From assembly GCA_035620395.1 (NCBI GenBank), contig DASPGW010000182.1, positions 1 to 40,791 of the forward strand: a stretch of DNA of 40,791 bases. The letters are read 5' to 3'. Both the position numbers and the translations under genes were made by a program. The stretch is from Desulfuromonadales bacterium. GTDB lineage: Bacteria; Desulfobacterota; Desulfuromonadia; Desulfuromonadales; DASPGW01. Below are positions 1-13,840 of this stretch, one piece after another. Below the pieces are notes generated by a model that saw nothing but the letters and a program-made list of their open reading frames with translations, was not told the DNA's origin and searched no databases. How positions within the stretch are numbered: position 1 is the first letter of the stretch; the number at the start of each line of letters is the position of its first letter.

Positions 1-353
1 CCGCGAACATCGCGGGGGAGTTCCCGGAATGTCGTCGGGATGAGCCGGTCGGCACCCCGCACCTCCCGGGTGGTAATCGTAACATCTTCCCCCGTCACGA
101 GCTCCAGCGCCCCGCCTTCCATCAGGCCGGTGCGGATTTTAGGTCCCTGCAGATCACCGAGGATCGCCACCGCCCTTTGCCGCCGGCGCGACAGCTCACG
201 GATGCGCTGGATCAGCACCACCTTGGACGCCTGGTCCCCATGCGAAAAGTTCAGGCGGAAGACGTCCGCGCCGGCCTCCATGAGGGCAAGCAGCATGGCC
301 TCCGACTCGCTGGCCGGGCCGACGGTGGCGACAATCTTGGTGCGGCGGAACAT
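1..353 (-). CDS. pyk: Pyruvate kinase, N-terminal part (cut by window edge)
   Basis: Pyruvate kinase transfers phosphate from phosphoenolpyruvate to ADP at the end of glycolysis in the cytoplasm. The first 117 codons are present and the rest lies beyond position 1. The N-terminus carries the family opening KIVATVGPAS (residues 6-15), the active-site segment RLNFSHG (33-39, with the substrate/K+ ligands Arg33, Asn35 and Ser37), and the block GDLQGPKIRTG that leads into the B domain. ATG at 353 is preceded by a good AAGGGAGGAG ribosome site. The gene lies downstream of the cytochrome gene on the same strand, but a hairpin with a T-run separates them. Family assignment is sure; nothing can be said about the C-terminal regulatory domain. 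Confidence 0.95.
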   Translation of the reverse strand, partial: MFRRTKIVATVGPASESEAMLLALMEAGADVFRLNFSHGDQASKVVLIQRIRELSRRRQRAVAILGDLQGPKIRTGLMEGGALELVTGEDVTITTREVRGADRLIPTTFRELPRDVR

Positions 354-400
354 GGCATCTCCTCCCTTGCCGGTCCCGGATGGTTTAGCTGCCGGAACTG

Positions 401-430
401 AAAAAGACCCTCCCCGCACGGGAAGGGCCT
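401..430 (-). terminator. Intrinsic terminator after the cytochrome gene
   Basis: Read on the minus strand, a GC-rich stem (CCCTTCCC, loop GTGC, GGGGAGGG) is followed by TCTTTTTC. It lies 29 nt past the cytochrome stop codon and before pyk, so it should end the cytochrome transcript. The stem contains at least one non-Watson-Crick pair. Confidence 0.65.
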
Positions 431-458
431 GGGGTACCGCGGGTCGCGGCCGTCCGGA

Positions 459-779
459 TCAATGGTGGTAACGGCCCTTGTACTCGGTGTGCGCCTTGTC
501 CGGGCCCTTGTGGCAACGAAAGCAGCGTTCCTCCGTCACCTTCTTCTGCTCGATGGGCGAAGCTTGTGGCGGCAGCACCGACTCCGGCCTCTGCCACGGG
601 TTCTTGCCGGTTTCGTCGGTCAGCATGGCCGGCGAATAGGCCACCTTCCAATCGGCGCTGATCTGCTTGGTATGGCACTGGTCACACCCCCCGGGAGGCG
701 GAATGGCCTTCCACGAACCGAACATGGCGCAGCCGACAAGGAACGCGGTAAAAAGAACCGGCGCGAGCATTTTCTTCAT
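459..779 (-). CDS. Small diheme c-type cytochrome lipoprotein
   Basis: This is a 106-residue protein with a lipoprotein signal (hydrophobic residues 4-16, lipobox LVGC with Cys17 as the lipidation site) and two heme c attachment motifs, CDQCH (32-36) and CFRCH (86-90). It should be exported by Sec, lipidated, and loaded with two hemes in the periplasm. His97, His105 and His106 near the C-terminus are candidate distal heme ligands. An in-frame upstream ATG at 854 would add 25 residues; ATG 779 was preferred because it gives a clean signal peptide, has GGAAAG upstream, and lies just downstream of a likely promoter. It has its own terminator and is divergent from the penicillin-binding protein gene. 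Electron transfer is inferred from the hemes; the redox partner is unknown, and I do not recognise a named family. Confidence 0.85.
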   Translation of the reverse strand: MKKMLAPVLFTAFLVGCAMFGSWKAIPPPGGCDQCHTKQISADWKVAYSPAMLTDETGKNPWQRPESVLPPQASPIEQKKVTEERCFRCHKGPDKAHTEYKGRYHH

Positions 780-819
780 GAGAGCCCCTGCTTTCCTTTC
801 TTCTTGAATATTTGGCGAA

Positions 820-847
820 ACTATAACATACCCCTCGGGGGTGGCAA
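820..847 (-). promoter_or_regulatory. Sigma-70 promoter for the cytochrome gene
   Basis: On the minus strand TTGCCA (847-842), a 16-nt spacer and TATAGT (825-820) form a good sigma-70 promoter about 40 nt upstream of the cytochrome start at 779. The predicted transcript start near 813 excludes the longer reading frame that begins at 854. Confidence 0.6.
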
Positions 848-876
848 ACGGCAAAACACCGCAAATGGCAAAACGG

Positions 877-906
877 TTGCCGCCTGCCTGCCGGCTGTGC
901 TATGTA
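877..906 (+). promoter_or_regulatory. Possible promoter for the penicillin-binding protein gene
   Basis: TTGCCG (877-882), an 18-nt spacer and TATGTA (901-906) lie about 35 nt upstream of the preferred start at 941. The match is moderate. If it is used, translation from the earlier in-frame ATG at 902 is impossible. Confidence 0.4.
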
Positions 907-940
907 TAGTTTTTTGCCGCCGAATGGAGCGTTTATCCTT

Positions 941-3340
941 ATGTTTCGCATGAATCCAGGCAAATACTGGCGCCTCGCCCTGCTCGGGCTGGCCGGCTGC
1001 TTTCTCGCCGGAGTACTGGCCCTGCTCGGTGCCTACCTGTATGTTTCCAACTCCCTTCCCCGGGTCGACACTCTGGCCGACTACCGCCCCCCTGTCATCA
1101 CCCGTGTCTTCGGCGACGACGGCACGGTCATCGCGGAGTTTTACAAGGAACGGCGGATCGTTGTTCCCGTCTCACGCATGCCAAAGCAGCTCATTCAGGC
1201 CTTCGTCGCCGCCGAGGATGCCAATTTCTTCCAGCACCAGGGGGTCGACTTCGTCTCCATTCTACGGGCCGCCATCAAGAACCTGCTGGCCGGCGGCATC
1301 GTTCAGGGAGGGAGCACGATTACCCAGCAGGTCGCCAAAAGCCTGCTGCTGACGCCCGAGAAAAAATTTTCCCGCAAGTTCAAGGAGGCCATCCTCGCCT
1401 GGCGCATGGAGCAGAAGCTCTCCAAGGACGATATCCTCTACCTCTACCTGAATCAGATTTTCCTCGGCCACGGCGCCTACGGCGTCCAGGCGGCCAGTGA
1501 AAACTACTTCGACAAGGACGTCGAGGCACTCACCCTGGCCGAGATGGCCATGCTCGCCGGTCTCCCCCAGGCGCCTAGCCGCTACTCGCCCTATGAGCAC
1601 CTCGCCCGGGCCAAGGAGCGGCAGAAGTACGTGCTCGGCCGCATGGTGCATGAGGGCTACATCACCGAAGCCACTGCCCAGGCGGCCTTCGCCAGGGAAC
1701 TCACCATCCACCCGCGGGTCAACCGGCACGTCGCCGGCGCTGCCTACTTTGCCGAACAGGTGCGCCGTTACCTGGAGCAGACCTACGGCGATGAAGCGCT
1801 CAATACCGGCGGCCTGCAGGTCCACACCACCATGGACGTGGCGATGCAGGAAGCGGCAGAGCGCGCGGTTCGGCAGAACCTGCATGAGCACGACAAGCGG
1901 CAGGGATACCGCGGCCCGCAGAAAGTCCTTTCCGAGGGGGAAGAGCGCGAGTTCCTCGCCGAGCAGGCGATCGCCCTTGAAAAACGGCCTCCGGTTCCCG
2001 GGGAGCTGCTCAAGGCCGTTCTCAGCGGCGGCACTGGCAAGTTTCTGCAGGTACGCATTGGCCGCAGCGGTGGCGAGATTCCCTTGGAGTCTACCAGTTG
2101 GGCCGGCCCATTGCGGGTCGTCAGTCGCGACAAGACCCCGGGCAAAGCCCGCCTGCCGATCGGCTCACTGCTCGAAGTGCGCGTCGAGAAGCGGCGCGCC
2201 GACGGCTCGCTGCTGCTTTCCCTCGACCAGACCCCGCTGACGGAGGGCGCCCTGGTTGCCCTGGAGCCCGGCAGCGGCCATGTCAAGGCCATGGTCGGCG
2301 GCTACGATTTCGCCCGCAGCCAGTTCAATCGGGCACTCCAGGCTCGCCGGCTGCCGGGCTCCGCGATCAAACCGCTCATCTATGCCGCGGCCCTTGACAA
2401 GGGTTACACTCCGGCCTCTGTCATTCTCGACACCCCGATAATCTACAAGGATCGGCTGGAGAGCGGGGAATTAACCGAATGGAAACCGAAGAACTACGAT
2501 GAGAAGTTCTACGGTGCTGTTTCGGTGCGTTCCGCTCTGACCCACTCGATGAACATCATCACCATCAAGATGCTTGAGGATATCGGCGTCAGCTATGCCG
2601 CCAGCTACGCCAGGAAACTCGGCATCACCTCTCCCATGGCTCGTGACCTGACCATGGCTCTCGGCTCCTCCGCCCTGACCCCCATCGAGTTGGCCACCGC
2701 CTATAACGTATTTGCCAGCAGCGGCGTCCGGGTGAGTCCTGCCTACATCACCCGGATTGCCGACCGAGACGGCCGCATCCTCGAGTCGGTCGATCCTGTC
2801 GACTTCCCGGAGGGACCGAAGCAGGGACAACGTCTCATTCCGCAGACGGCAGAACGGGTGATCTCGCCTGAAACTGCCTATCTGGTCACCAACCTCATGG
2901 AGAGCGTCGTACGCAACGGGACCGGTGCCCGCGCTCAGGCACTCGGTCGGCCGGTCGCCGGCAAAACCGGGACCACCAACGATATGAAGGACGCCTGGTT
3001 CGCCGGCTTCGTGCCGCAACTGGTGGCGGTTTCGTGGATCGGCTATGATCAGGAGCGGTCCCTGGGGAGGGGTGAAACCGGCTCCCGCGCCGCCCTGCCC
3101 GGGTGGCTCGCCTTCATGCAGGAGGCGGTCAAGGGGATGGAGCCTCTCGATTTTCCGGTTCCCGACGGCGTCGAATTCCGCCCCATCGACAGGGAAACCG
3201 GGTTGCTCGCCCCGGGAGACAGCACTCAGGCCTACATCGAGGCCTTCGCCAGCGGTACCGCCCCAACCCGTTACGCGCTCGACGCCAAACGGCCCAAGGC
3301 CCGGGACTTCTTCCGCCTCGACAGCGAAGACAATTACTGA
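941..3340 (+). CDS. mrcA: Penicillin-binding protein 1A, bifunctional transglycosylase/transpeptidase
   Basis: Class A PBPs polymerise lipid II into glycan strands and cross-link the peptides on the outer face of the inner membrane. This 799-residue protein has a short cytoplasmic tail, one membrane segment (about residues 11-35), and a GT51 transglycosylase domain with EDANFFQHQG (catalytic Glu92) and GGSTITQQ (123-130). After an inserted OB-like region comes a transpeptidase domain with SAIK (Ser474 nucleophile, Lys477), SMN (536-538) and KTGT (675-678). All catalytic motifs are intact and the length is usual for PBP1A. An earlier in-frame ATG at 902 would add 13 residues; ATG 941 has GGAG 11 nt upstream and fits the promoter better. 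It is the only plus-strand gene left of the origin and so runs against replication fork movement there. It ends at a strong terminator. Confidence 0.96.
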   Translation: MFRMNPGKYWRLALLGLAGCFLAGVLALLGAYLYVSNSLPRVDTLADYRPPVITRVFGDDGTVIAEFYKERRIVVPVSRMPKQLIQAFVAAEDANFFQHQGVDFVSILRAAIKNLLAGGIVQGGSTITQQVAKSLLLTPEKKFSRKFKEAILAWRMEQKLSKDDILYLYLNQIFLGHGAYGVQAASENYFDKDVEALTLAEMAMLAGLPQAPSRYSPYEHLARAKERQKYVLGRMVHEGYITEATAQAAFARELTIHPRVNRHVAGAAYFAEQVRRYLEQTYGDEALNTGGLQVHTTMDVAMQEAAERAVRQNLHEHDKRQGYRGPQKVLSEGEEREFLAEQAIALEKRPPVPGELLKAVLSGGTGKFLQVRIGRSGGEIPLESTSWAGPLRVVSRDKTPGKARLPIGSLLEVRVEKRRADGSLLLSLDQTPLTEGALVALEPGSGHVKAMVGGYDFARSQFNRALQARRLPGSAIKPLIYAAALDKGYTPASVILDTPIIYKDRLESGELTEWKPKNYDEKFYGAVSVRSALTHSMNIITIKMLEDIGVSYAASYARKLGITSPMARDLTMALGSSALTPIELATAYNVFASSGVRVSPAYITRIADRDGRILESVDPVDFPEGPKQGQRLIPQTAERVISPETAYLVTNLMESVVRNGTGARAQALGRPVAGKTGTTNDMKDAWFAGFVPQLVAVSWIGYDQERSLGRGETGSRAALPGWLAFMQEAVKGMEPLDFPVPDGVEFRPIDRETGLLAPGDSTQAYIEAFASGTAPTRYALDAKRPKARDFFRLDSEDNY

Positions 3341-3362
3341 TTTTCAATTCATCGGACCGCTG

Positions 3363-3395
3363 AAAAGGCCACACCCATCAGGATGTGGCCTTTTT
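3363..3395 (+). terminator. Intrinsic terminator of the PBP1A gene
   Basis: An 11-bp perfect stem (AAAAGGCCACA, 10-nt loop, TGTGGCCTTTT) ends in a T-run 22 nt after the stop codon. The A-run on the other side could let it also work on the minus strand. Confidence 0.9.
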
Positions 3396-3730
3396 GATGT
3401 CCGAAGGTCGGCAAGCAGGCCAAGGACCGTCCGCCACTGCTGTAAAGCAATCCCTTGGCTGGTCGCGATCCTTGAACGGCAAAACCGGTACAGGGAGGAG
3501 GCGTCCCCGGTACCGGCTTTGATCCGCAAACGTGAGAAAGAAACGAAAGGAAGAAGGTTTCTCCGGCCCGCCTGCCACAACAGGCCTTCGATGGTTAACA
3601 GTATAACCCGGTGAGTACAGGTTTCCACGTGCCGACGCGTGAAAATTCCGCGAAGGATGGGCGGTGTGGAGTGTGGATTTGCGCAGTTTCAAGGGACAGG
3701 GCAGCCTCGACGGCCCCCAGGGTGCTCTCC
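3396..3730. other. 335-bp gap between convergent genes, no recognised gene
   Basis: This stretch lies between the PBP1A terminator and the end of nth. The reading frames that cross it have no ribosome site, no family resemblance and no coding feel. It holds one strong hairpin (separate entry). A GCCACTG string near 3431 recalls the cobalamin riboswitch core, but the rest of that fold is missing. No tRNA or other known RNA was recognised. Confidence 0.5.
3485..3516. repeat. Strong unexplained hairpin in the PBP1A-nth gap
   Basis: CCGGTAC (3485-3491) pairs with GTACCGG (3510-3516), and GGGA (3493-3496) with TCCC (3504-3507), around a 7-nt loop and a small internal bulge. There is no T-run, so it is not a normal terminator. 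It could belong to a small RNA, an mRNA 3' end or a REP-type repeat. Confidence 0.5.
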
Positions 3731-4381
3731 TCATTTCGACTTGTTTACCCCGATCCGCGGGCAGAGCTCGAACACCGGGCATGTGGAGCAGAGGGGAACC
3801 GGGGCCTTGCAGATACGCCGGCCGTGAAAAATGAGAACGTGGCTGGCCCAGGTCCACTTCTCTTTCGGCAGCAGCCGGCAGAGATCACGCTCGATCTTCC
3901 CGGGATCTCTTTCCCGGGTCCAGCCCAGTCGGGTCGCGACACGCCCGACATGGGTGTCGACCACCATACCCGGGACGCCAAAGGCGTTGCCAAGCACTAC
4001 ATTGGCGGTCTTGCGCCCGACGCCGGGAAGTGCTGTCAGCTCCTCCATGGTCTGCGGCACCTCGCCTCCGTGACGTTCAATGAGGGCCGATGCGCAGCCA
4101 ATCAGGCTTTTTGCCTTGTTCCGGAAGAAACCCGTAGAGCGGATGTCCTGCTCCAGTTGGTCGAGGTCGGCCTCGGCATAAGCCCTGGCATGGGGATATT
4201 TGCGAAACAGATCCCTGGTGACCAGGTTCACCCGCACATCGGTGCACTGCGCCGAGAGGATGGTCGCCACCAGCAGTTCCAGGGGGCTGGTGAAGTTCAA
4301 GGCAATGCAGGCGTCAGCATGGACCTGCTCCAGGATGGCAAGAACCCGGCCGGCCTCTTGTCTCGGCTTCATCTGCGTCAT
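3731..4381 (-). CDS. nth: Endonuclease III, DNA base-excision glycosylase/AP lyase
   Basis: Nth removes oxidised pyrimidines from DNA and cleaves the resulting abasic site. The 216-residue protein has the helix-hairpin-helix ALPGVGRKTA with catalytic Lys124, the catalytic Asp142 in VVDTHVGR, and a C-terminal [4Fe-4S] loop with Cys191, Cys198, Cys201 and Cys207 in the family spacing C-X6-C-X2-C-X5-C. The length is normal. ATG 4381 has GAGAGG upstream; Met4 is a possible alternative start. It is convergent with PBP1A and lies downstream of the EEP-fold gene on the same strand, with 121 nt between them that include two DnaA-box-like sequences. Assignment is secure. Confidence 0.96.
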   Translation of the reverse strand: MTQMKPRQEAGRVLAILEQVHADACIALNFTSPLELLVATILSAQCTDVRVNLVTRDLFRKYPHARAYAEADLDQLEQDIRSTGFFRNKAKSLIGCASALIERHGGEVPQTMEELTALPGVGRKTANVVLGNAFGVPGMVVDTHVGRVATRLGWTRERDPGKIERDLCRLLPKEKWTWASHVLIFHGRRICKAPVPLCSTCPVFELCPRIGVNKSK

Positions 4382-4460
4382 GCGCCCCTCTCACTCGCTC
4401 CGTTGCTGCACGCGCGGTTTGACTCCGGCAATCCCTGCAGGGTCACCAATCCATCAACTG

Positions 4461-4480
4461 TTTCCACAGTCTTATCCACA
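4461..4480. promoter_or_regulatory. Perfect DnaA box plus a box-like neighbour upstream of nth
   Basis: TTATCCACA at 4472-4480 matches the consensus DnaA box exactly. TTTCCACAG at 4461-4469 lies one helical turn away in the same orientation and is a weaker relative. They sit between the EEP-fold gene and nth, about 12 kb from dnaA. This could be a DnaA titration or regulatory site; function is inferred from sequence alone. Confidence 0.5.
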
Positions 4481-4502
4481 GGCATGATAGCCAGCCCCCC
4501 CC

Positions 4503-5225
4503 TTACCCCGGGGCGATTTCCATCCGGCTGTGGCTGAGTTTTTCAAGTTTGAGGTAGGTGCGGGGATCGCAAATCTGCACCGTCAGGACGAGAGGCAGGT
4601 GGGAAGAAGCGTTACGGGCGAGTGTCCCGCGCGGAATCATTGCATCGACCACTCGCAGATCACCGCAGAGGTAGGCCCGGTCTCTTGTCACCAGCGGCCA
4701 GCGGGCCGGAAAGGTGGCACTCCAGAGCGGTCCCCGGGCCTTGCGCAGACGGCCGGAGAGATAAGTGCCGCCCGGGCCTCCCCCCATGTCGGCGAAATCG
4801 CCCAGAACCAGCACGGGGCAGGCCAGACTGCGGTTGCCGAGGATGTCCGGGCCGAGGAGCCTGGCCATCTGGCCATGGCGGCCAGCCGCATCGAGGCGCA
4901 GATTGATCAGGTGCACCCGCTTGCCGGCAACATCCAGATCGGCCCGCAGACAGCAACCGCCATGAAGATCGAAGGCGCAGATGCCCCGCAGTGGATAATA
5001 GGAGAGAAACGCGTTGCTGCAATCGGCATGGTCATAGCGCCGCATGCCGAGGCGTTCGGCCAGGTAGGCGAGGTACTCCTGACCAGAGGCGGATTCGATT
5101 TCCTGCAGGGCAACGATATCGGGTGCCGCTTCGCCGATGACCTGGAGAATGCGGTCGGGGTCGACATTGTCGTCGCCGCCTCGGCAACCGTGGATATTGT
5201 AGGTCATGATGCGGATGGTAGTCAC
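4503..5225 (-). CDS. Endonuclease/exonuclease/phosphatase (EEP) fold protein with altered active site
   Basis: This 240-residue protein is recognisable as an EEP (DNase I-like) family member from TYNIHG (Asn10), LQEIE (Glu42), NAFLSYYPL (71-79), LGDF (Asp143) and SSHLP (His209). The family cleaves phosphodiester or phosphomonoester bonds in nucleic acids, lipids or other substrates using Mg2+. Several usual catalytic positions differ here: GDFN reads GDFA, SDH reads SSH, and the THL motif reads NLRL. It may therefore be inactive or use another chemistry. The start is GTG 5225, chosen for AGGAGGGGG 4-7 nt upstream; an ATG at 5207 would remove only six residues. No signal peptide is seen. It lies 73 nt after the cyclophilin gene on the same strand. 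Substrate unknown. Confidence 0.75.
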   Translation of the reverse strand: MTTIRIMTYNIHGCRGGDDNVDPDRILQVIGEAAPDIVALQEIESASGQEYLAYLAERLGMRRYDHADCSNAFLSYYPLRGICAFDLHGGCCLRADLDVAGKRVHLINLRLDAAGRHGQMARLLGPDILGNRSLACPVLVLGDFADMGGGPGGTYLSGRLRKARGPLWSATFPARWPLVTRDRAYLCGDLRVVDAMIPRGTLARNASSHLPLVLTVQICDPRTYLKLEKLSHSRMEIAPG

Positions 5226-5298
5226 AACACCCCCTCCTGCTTCAAGACTGCCCTCGACAGTTCACCCGTTCCACGGCCGCAGCCTTCGCGGCCGAGAG

Positions 5299-5865
5299 CT
5301 ACTCCTTGAGCCTCTTGGCCCCTTTGATGAGGACCGGCTCCACCGGAAAGTCCTGAAAAAGCGCGTCTCGCCTATGCGTAGGACCGGCAGCAATCTTATC
5401 GACCACATCCATGCCCTCAACGACTCTGCCGAAGACGGCATAACCATACGCAGAGGGGGCTTTGCTCTGGTGGTTGAGAAAACCATTATCCTTGAGATTG
5501 ATGAAAAACTGGCTGGTGGCACTGTCAACCACGTTCGTTCGCGCCATGGCAATCGTCCCGCGATCGTTTTTCAGTCCGTTGTCGGCTTCGTTCTTTATGG
5601 GCGGACGGGTCTTTTTTTGCACCCCTTCTGCAGAAAAACCACCCCCCTGGATCATGAAATCCTTGATGACCCGGTGAAAGATCGTGCCCTCGAAATAGCC
5701 TGCATCCACATAGTCCAGGAAATTTTTTACCGTTACCGGAGCCTTGTCATCGTAAAGTTCGAGCTTGATATCGCCACGGGTGGTCTGGAGCACCACGTAC
5801 TCTTTGGCAAAAGCTGGTCCGGCCAGCAACAACAACACTAGTCCGCAGAAAGCGCTTCGCAACAT
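5299..5865 (-). CDS. Periplasmic cyclophilin-type peptidyl-prolyl isomerase
   Basis: Cyclophilins catalyse cis-trans isomerisation of proline peptide bonds and help proteins fold. The 188-residue product has a Sec signal peptide (residues 1-20, cleavage after AFA), placing it in the periplasm, and the cyclophilin core: [13 protein letters not shown] with the catalytic Arg, Phe and Gln, then [10 protein letters not shown] and YAVFGRV. It resembles PpiA/CypA in size and export. ATG 5865 has AAAGGAG at good spacing. It follows gpsA by 21 nt and is probably co-transcribed with it. Isomerase activity is well supported by motifs; substrates are unknown. Confidence 0.93.
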   Translation of the reverse strand: MLRSAFCGLVLLLLAGPAFAKEYVVLQTTRGDIKLELYDDKAPVTVKNFLDYVDAGYFEGTIFHRVIKDFMIQGGGFSAEGVQKKTRPPIKNEADNGLKNDRGTIAMARTNVVDSATSQFFINLKDNGFLNHQSKAPSAYGYAVFGRVVEGMDVVDKIAAGPTHRRDALFQDFPVEPVLIKGAKRLKE

Positions 5866-5886
5866 GATATTTTCTCCTTTTCCCGT

Positions 5887-6888
5887 TCAGGCCCCTTCAG
5901 GTTTGAGTTCCCGCAGCATCAGGTCGGCCACCGCCTGGCGGGCCTCTTTTCCCGCGTAGAGAATAAGATACATCTGTTCAATGATCGGTGCCTCCACCCC
6001 CAGCTTGCGGGTCAACTGGTAGGCGGAAAGGGTCGTTTTGACACCCTCGGCCACCATCTTCATCCCGCCCAGAATCTCTTCGAGTTTTCTGCCCCGTCCC
6101 AGCTCCATCCCCACGGTTCGATTTCGGGAAAGGTCGCCGGTGCAGGTCAACACCAGGTCTCCCATTCCGGCCAGGCCGGCAAAAGTTGCCGGGTTGGCTC
6201 CCATCGCCGTGCCGAGGCGGGTCATCTCCGCCAAGCCCCGGGTAATGAGGGCCGCCCGGGTATTGTAGCCGAAACCCAGGCCATCGGAAACCCCGGCCGC
6301 CACGGCAATGACGTTTTTCAGGGCGCCGCCGAGTTCAACGCCGATGACGTCGTCGTTGGTATAGACACGGAAGGTCTCGGTACTGAAGACCTCCTGAACC
6401 CTGCGGGCAACATCCACCCGGCTGGCAGCCGCGACCACGGCGGTCGGCATGCCGGCGGCCACTTCCCGGGCAAAGGATGGTCCCGAGAGAAAGGCCAGTC
6501 CCTCGGCAATCTCAATCGGCAGGACCTCAAGAAGAACTTCGGACATCGGCAGCAGAGTATCGTTCTCGATCCCCTTGGCGGCGGACACAAGCAGCGCGCC
6601 AGGCTCGATGTCTGCCGCCGCCTGCTTCATCACACTCCGCATGACCTGCGAGGGGGGCACCAGCACCAGCAGTTCGCGGCTGGCGACGGCCTCCCTGAGG
6701 TCGGCGGTAAAGGTCAGGCCGGGCGCCAGGGTAAATCCGGGCAGATAGAGGTCGTTTTCGCGGGTTTCAGCCATCCGCGCGACCAGTTCCTTTTCATAGG
6801 CCCAGAGGGTTACGTCAAACCCTTTTCTGGCCAGCAGGTCGGCAAGAGTCGACCCCCAGCTGCCAGCACCGATGACTCCAATTTTCAT
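5887..6888 (-). CDS. gpsA: Glycerol-3-phosphate dehydrogenase [NAD(P)+]
   Basis: GpsA reduces dihydroxyacetone phosphate to sn-glycerol 3-phosphate, the backbone for phospholipid synthesis, in the cytoplasm. The 333-residue protein opens with the Rossmann loop GAGSWG (7-12). It has SAAKGIE in the middle and the substrate-binding/catalytic helix ALKNVIAVAAG followed by NTRAALITRG in the C-terminal domain. Length is typical. ATG 6888 is chosen because it gives the canonical MKIGVIGAGSWG start; the open frame extends upstream to 7092 but there overlaps the TPR gene. The ribosome site is weak (GGGAAC). It sits 14 nt after the TPR gene and 21 nt before the cyclophilin gene, suggesting one operon. 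Confidence 0.96.
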   Translation of the reverse strand: MKIGVIGAGSWGSTLADLLARKGFDVTLWAYEKELVARMAETRENDLYLPGFTLAPGLTFTADLREAVASRELLVLVPPSQVMRSVMKQAAADIEPGALLVSAAKGIENDTLLPMSEVLLEVLPIEIAEGLAFLSGPSFAREVAAGMPTAVVAAASRVDVARRVQEVFSTETFRVYTNDDVIGVELGGALKNVIAVAAGVSDGLGFGYNTRAALITRGLAEMTRLGTAMGANPATFAGLAGMGDLVLTCTGDLSRNRTVGMELGRGRKLEEILGGMKMVAEGVKTTLSAYQLTRKLGVEAPIIEQMYLILYAGKEARQAVADLMLRELKPEGA

Positions 6889-7716
6889 GGCAGAGTTCCC
6901 GTCTAGATGGCTTTTTTCTTCTTGCGCATGCGCTCCTGGACCTGTTCGATCTTCTTCGCCACTGCTTCGGTATTGGGATAAGCCCCCGTCAGTGATTCGA
7001 GCACCCTCAGTGCCTCGCTCAGCTCTTCCCGCTCTTCCAGCGAGGTGGCCAGGCCATAGCGCGCCTCGAGGGCGTAGGTACTCTCCGGCCACCGCTCGGA
7101 AACCCGGCGGAAAACAGCCTCGGCCTCCCTGGGGTGTCCCTCGAGCGACCAGGTGACGGCGATGCGATATTCAACTTCGGGCAGCAAGGCACTGCCAGGG
7201 AAGTTTTTCAGCAGGCTCTCGAACTCGATGCGGGCCTGCTCGAAGTTTTCCAGGCGAAAGTAGGTATCCGCGACTTCGTACTGAATGCGGTCACCGCCTT
7301 CTGCTCCGCTGTCGAGAAGTTTCTGGTAGGCGACGATCGCCCGCGGGTAGTCGCGCAGCCGGTTCTTGTAGATATCGGCCACCTGCCGCTGGGCACGGCG
7401 TGATAGTTCCGTGTTCGGATAGTCCTTTTCCACCAGCAGGTAGGCCAGCACCGCCTCGTGGTAGTTCTGCAGATAGAGGTTGAGGATCTCCCCCGCCTGA
7501 AAGATGGCCTGGGGCGCCTGGGAGTAACTCGGATGATGCTCGTAAATCCGGCGGAAAGCCTCGACCGCCTGCTCGTACCGCTGCTCCTCGAGCAGCGCCT
7601 CGGCCTGGCTGAAATCATCCGTCAGCAACTCACCGAGGTGTGTCATGTAGTAGATCAGTCCGCCGAAGAGCAGAATCAGGATGAGCAGGGCGCCACGGAT
7701 CAGAAGTCGGTGTTTC

Positions 7717-10221
<2,505 letters not shown>

Positions 10222-10241
10222 GATTTTCCTCCGGAAAATCA

Positions 10242-10313
10242 GGCTAGAGGCCATAGGCTAAAGGCTTGAGGAAAAAAGTCTTTCCTCGTGCCTCGTGCCT
10301 CTAACCTCGCGCC
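10242..10313. repeat. Paired 30-nt heptad-repeat element between gyrB and gyrA
   Basis: Two 30-nt arms (10242-10271 and 10284-10313) are separated by 12 nt. Read on the minus strand, arm one (10313-10284) is four 7-nt units of the form GGNNNGA plus GG, for example two copies of GGCACGA. Arm two (10271-10242) is four units beginning CC, for example CCTTTAG and CCTATGG, plus CC. The arms are imperfect inverted complements (20 of 30 positions) and can fold into a hairpin in the gyrB-gyrA mRNA. The same architecture recurs at 31337-31400. Confidence 0.75.
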
Positions 10314-10319
10314 CGCTTT

Positions 10320-13821
<3,502 letters not shown>

Positions 13822-13840
13822 GATAATTCGAACTCATCAT

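Noticed and set aside
3420-3470. Possible cobalamin riboswitch (GCCACTG followed by TGTAAAG)
   Set aside because: The GGTG...TCC part upstream and the AGTCAGG...ACCTGCC part downstream are missing, and no vitamin B12 gene follows.
3344-3628. 94-residue minus-strand frame in the PBP1A-nth gap
   Set aside because: No ribosome site, no family features, and it reads through the PBP1A terminator.
4495-4502. Run of eight C as a phase-variable tract
   Set aside because: It lies just after the stop codon of the EEP-fold gene, so slippage would not change a protein.
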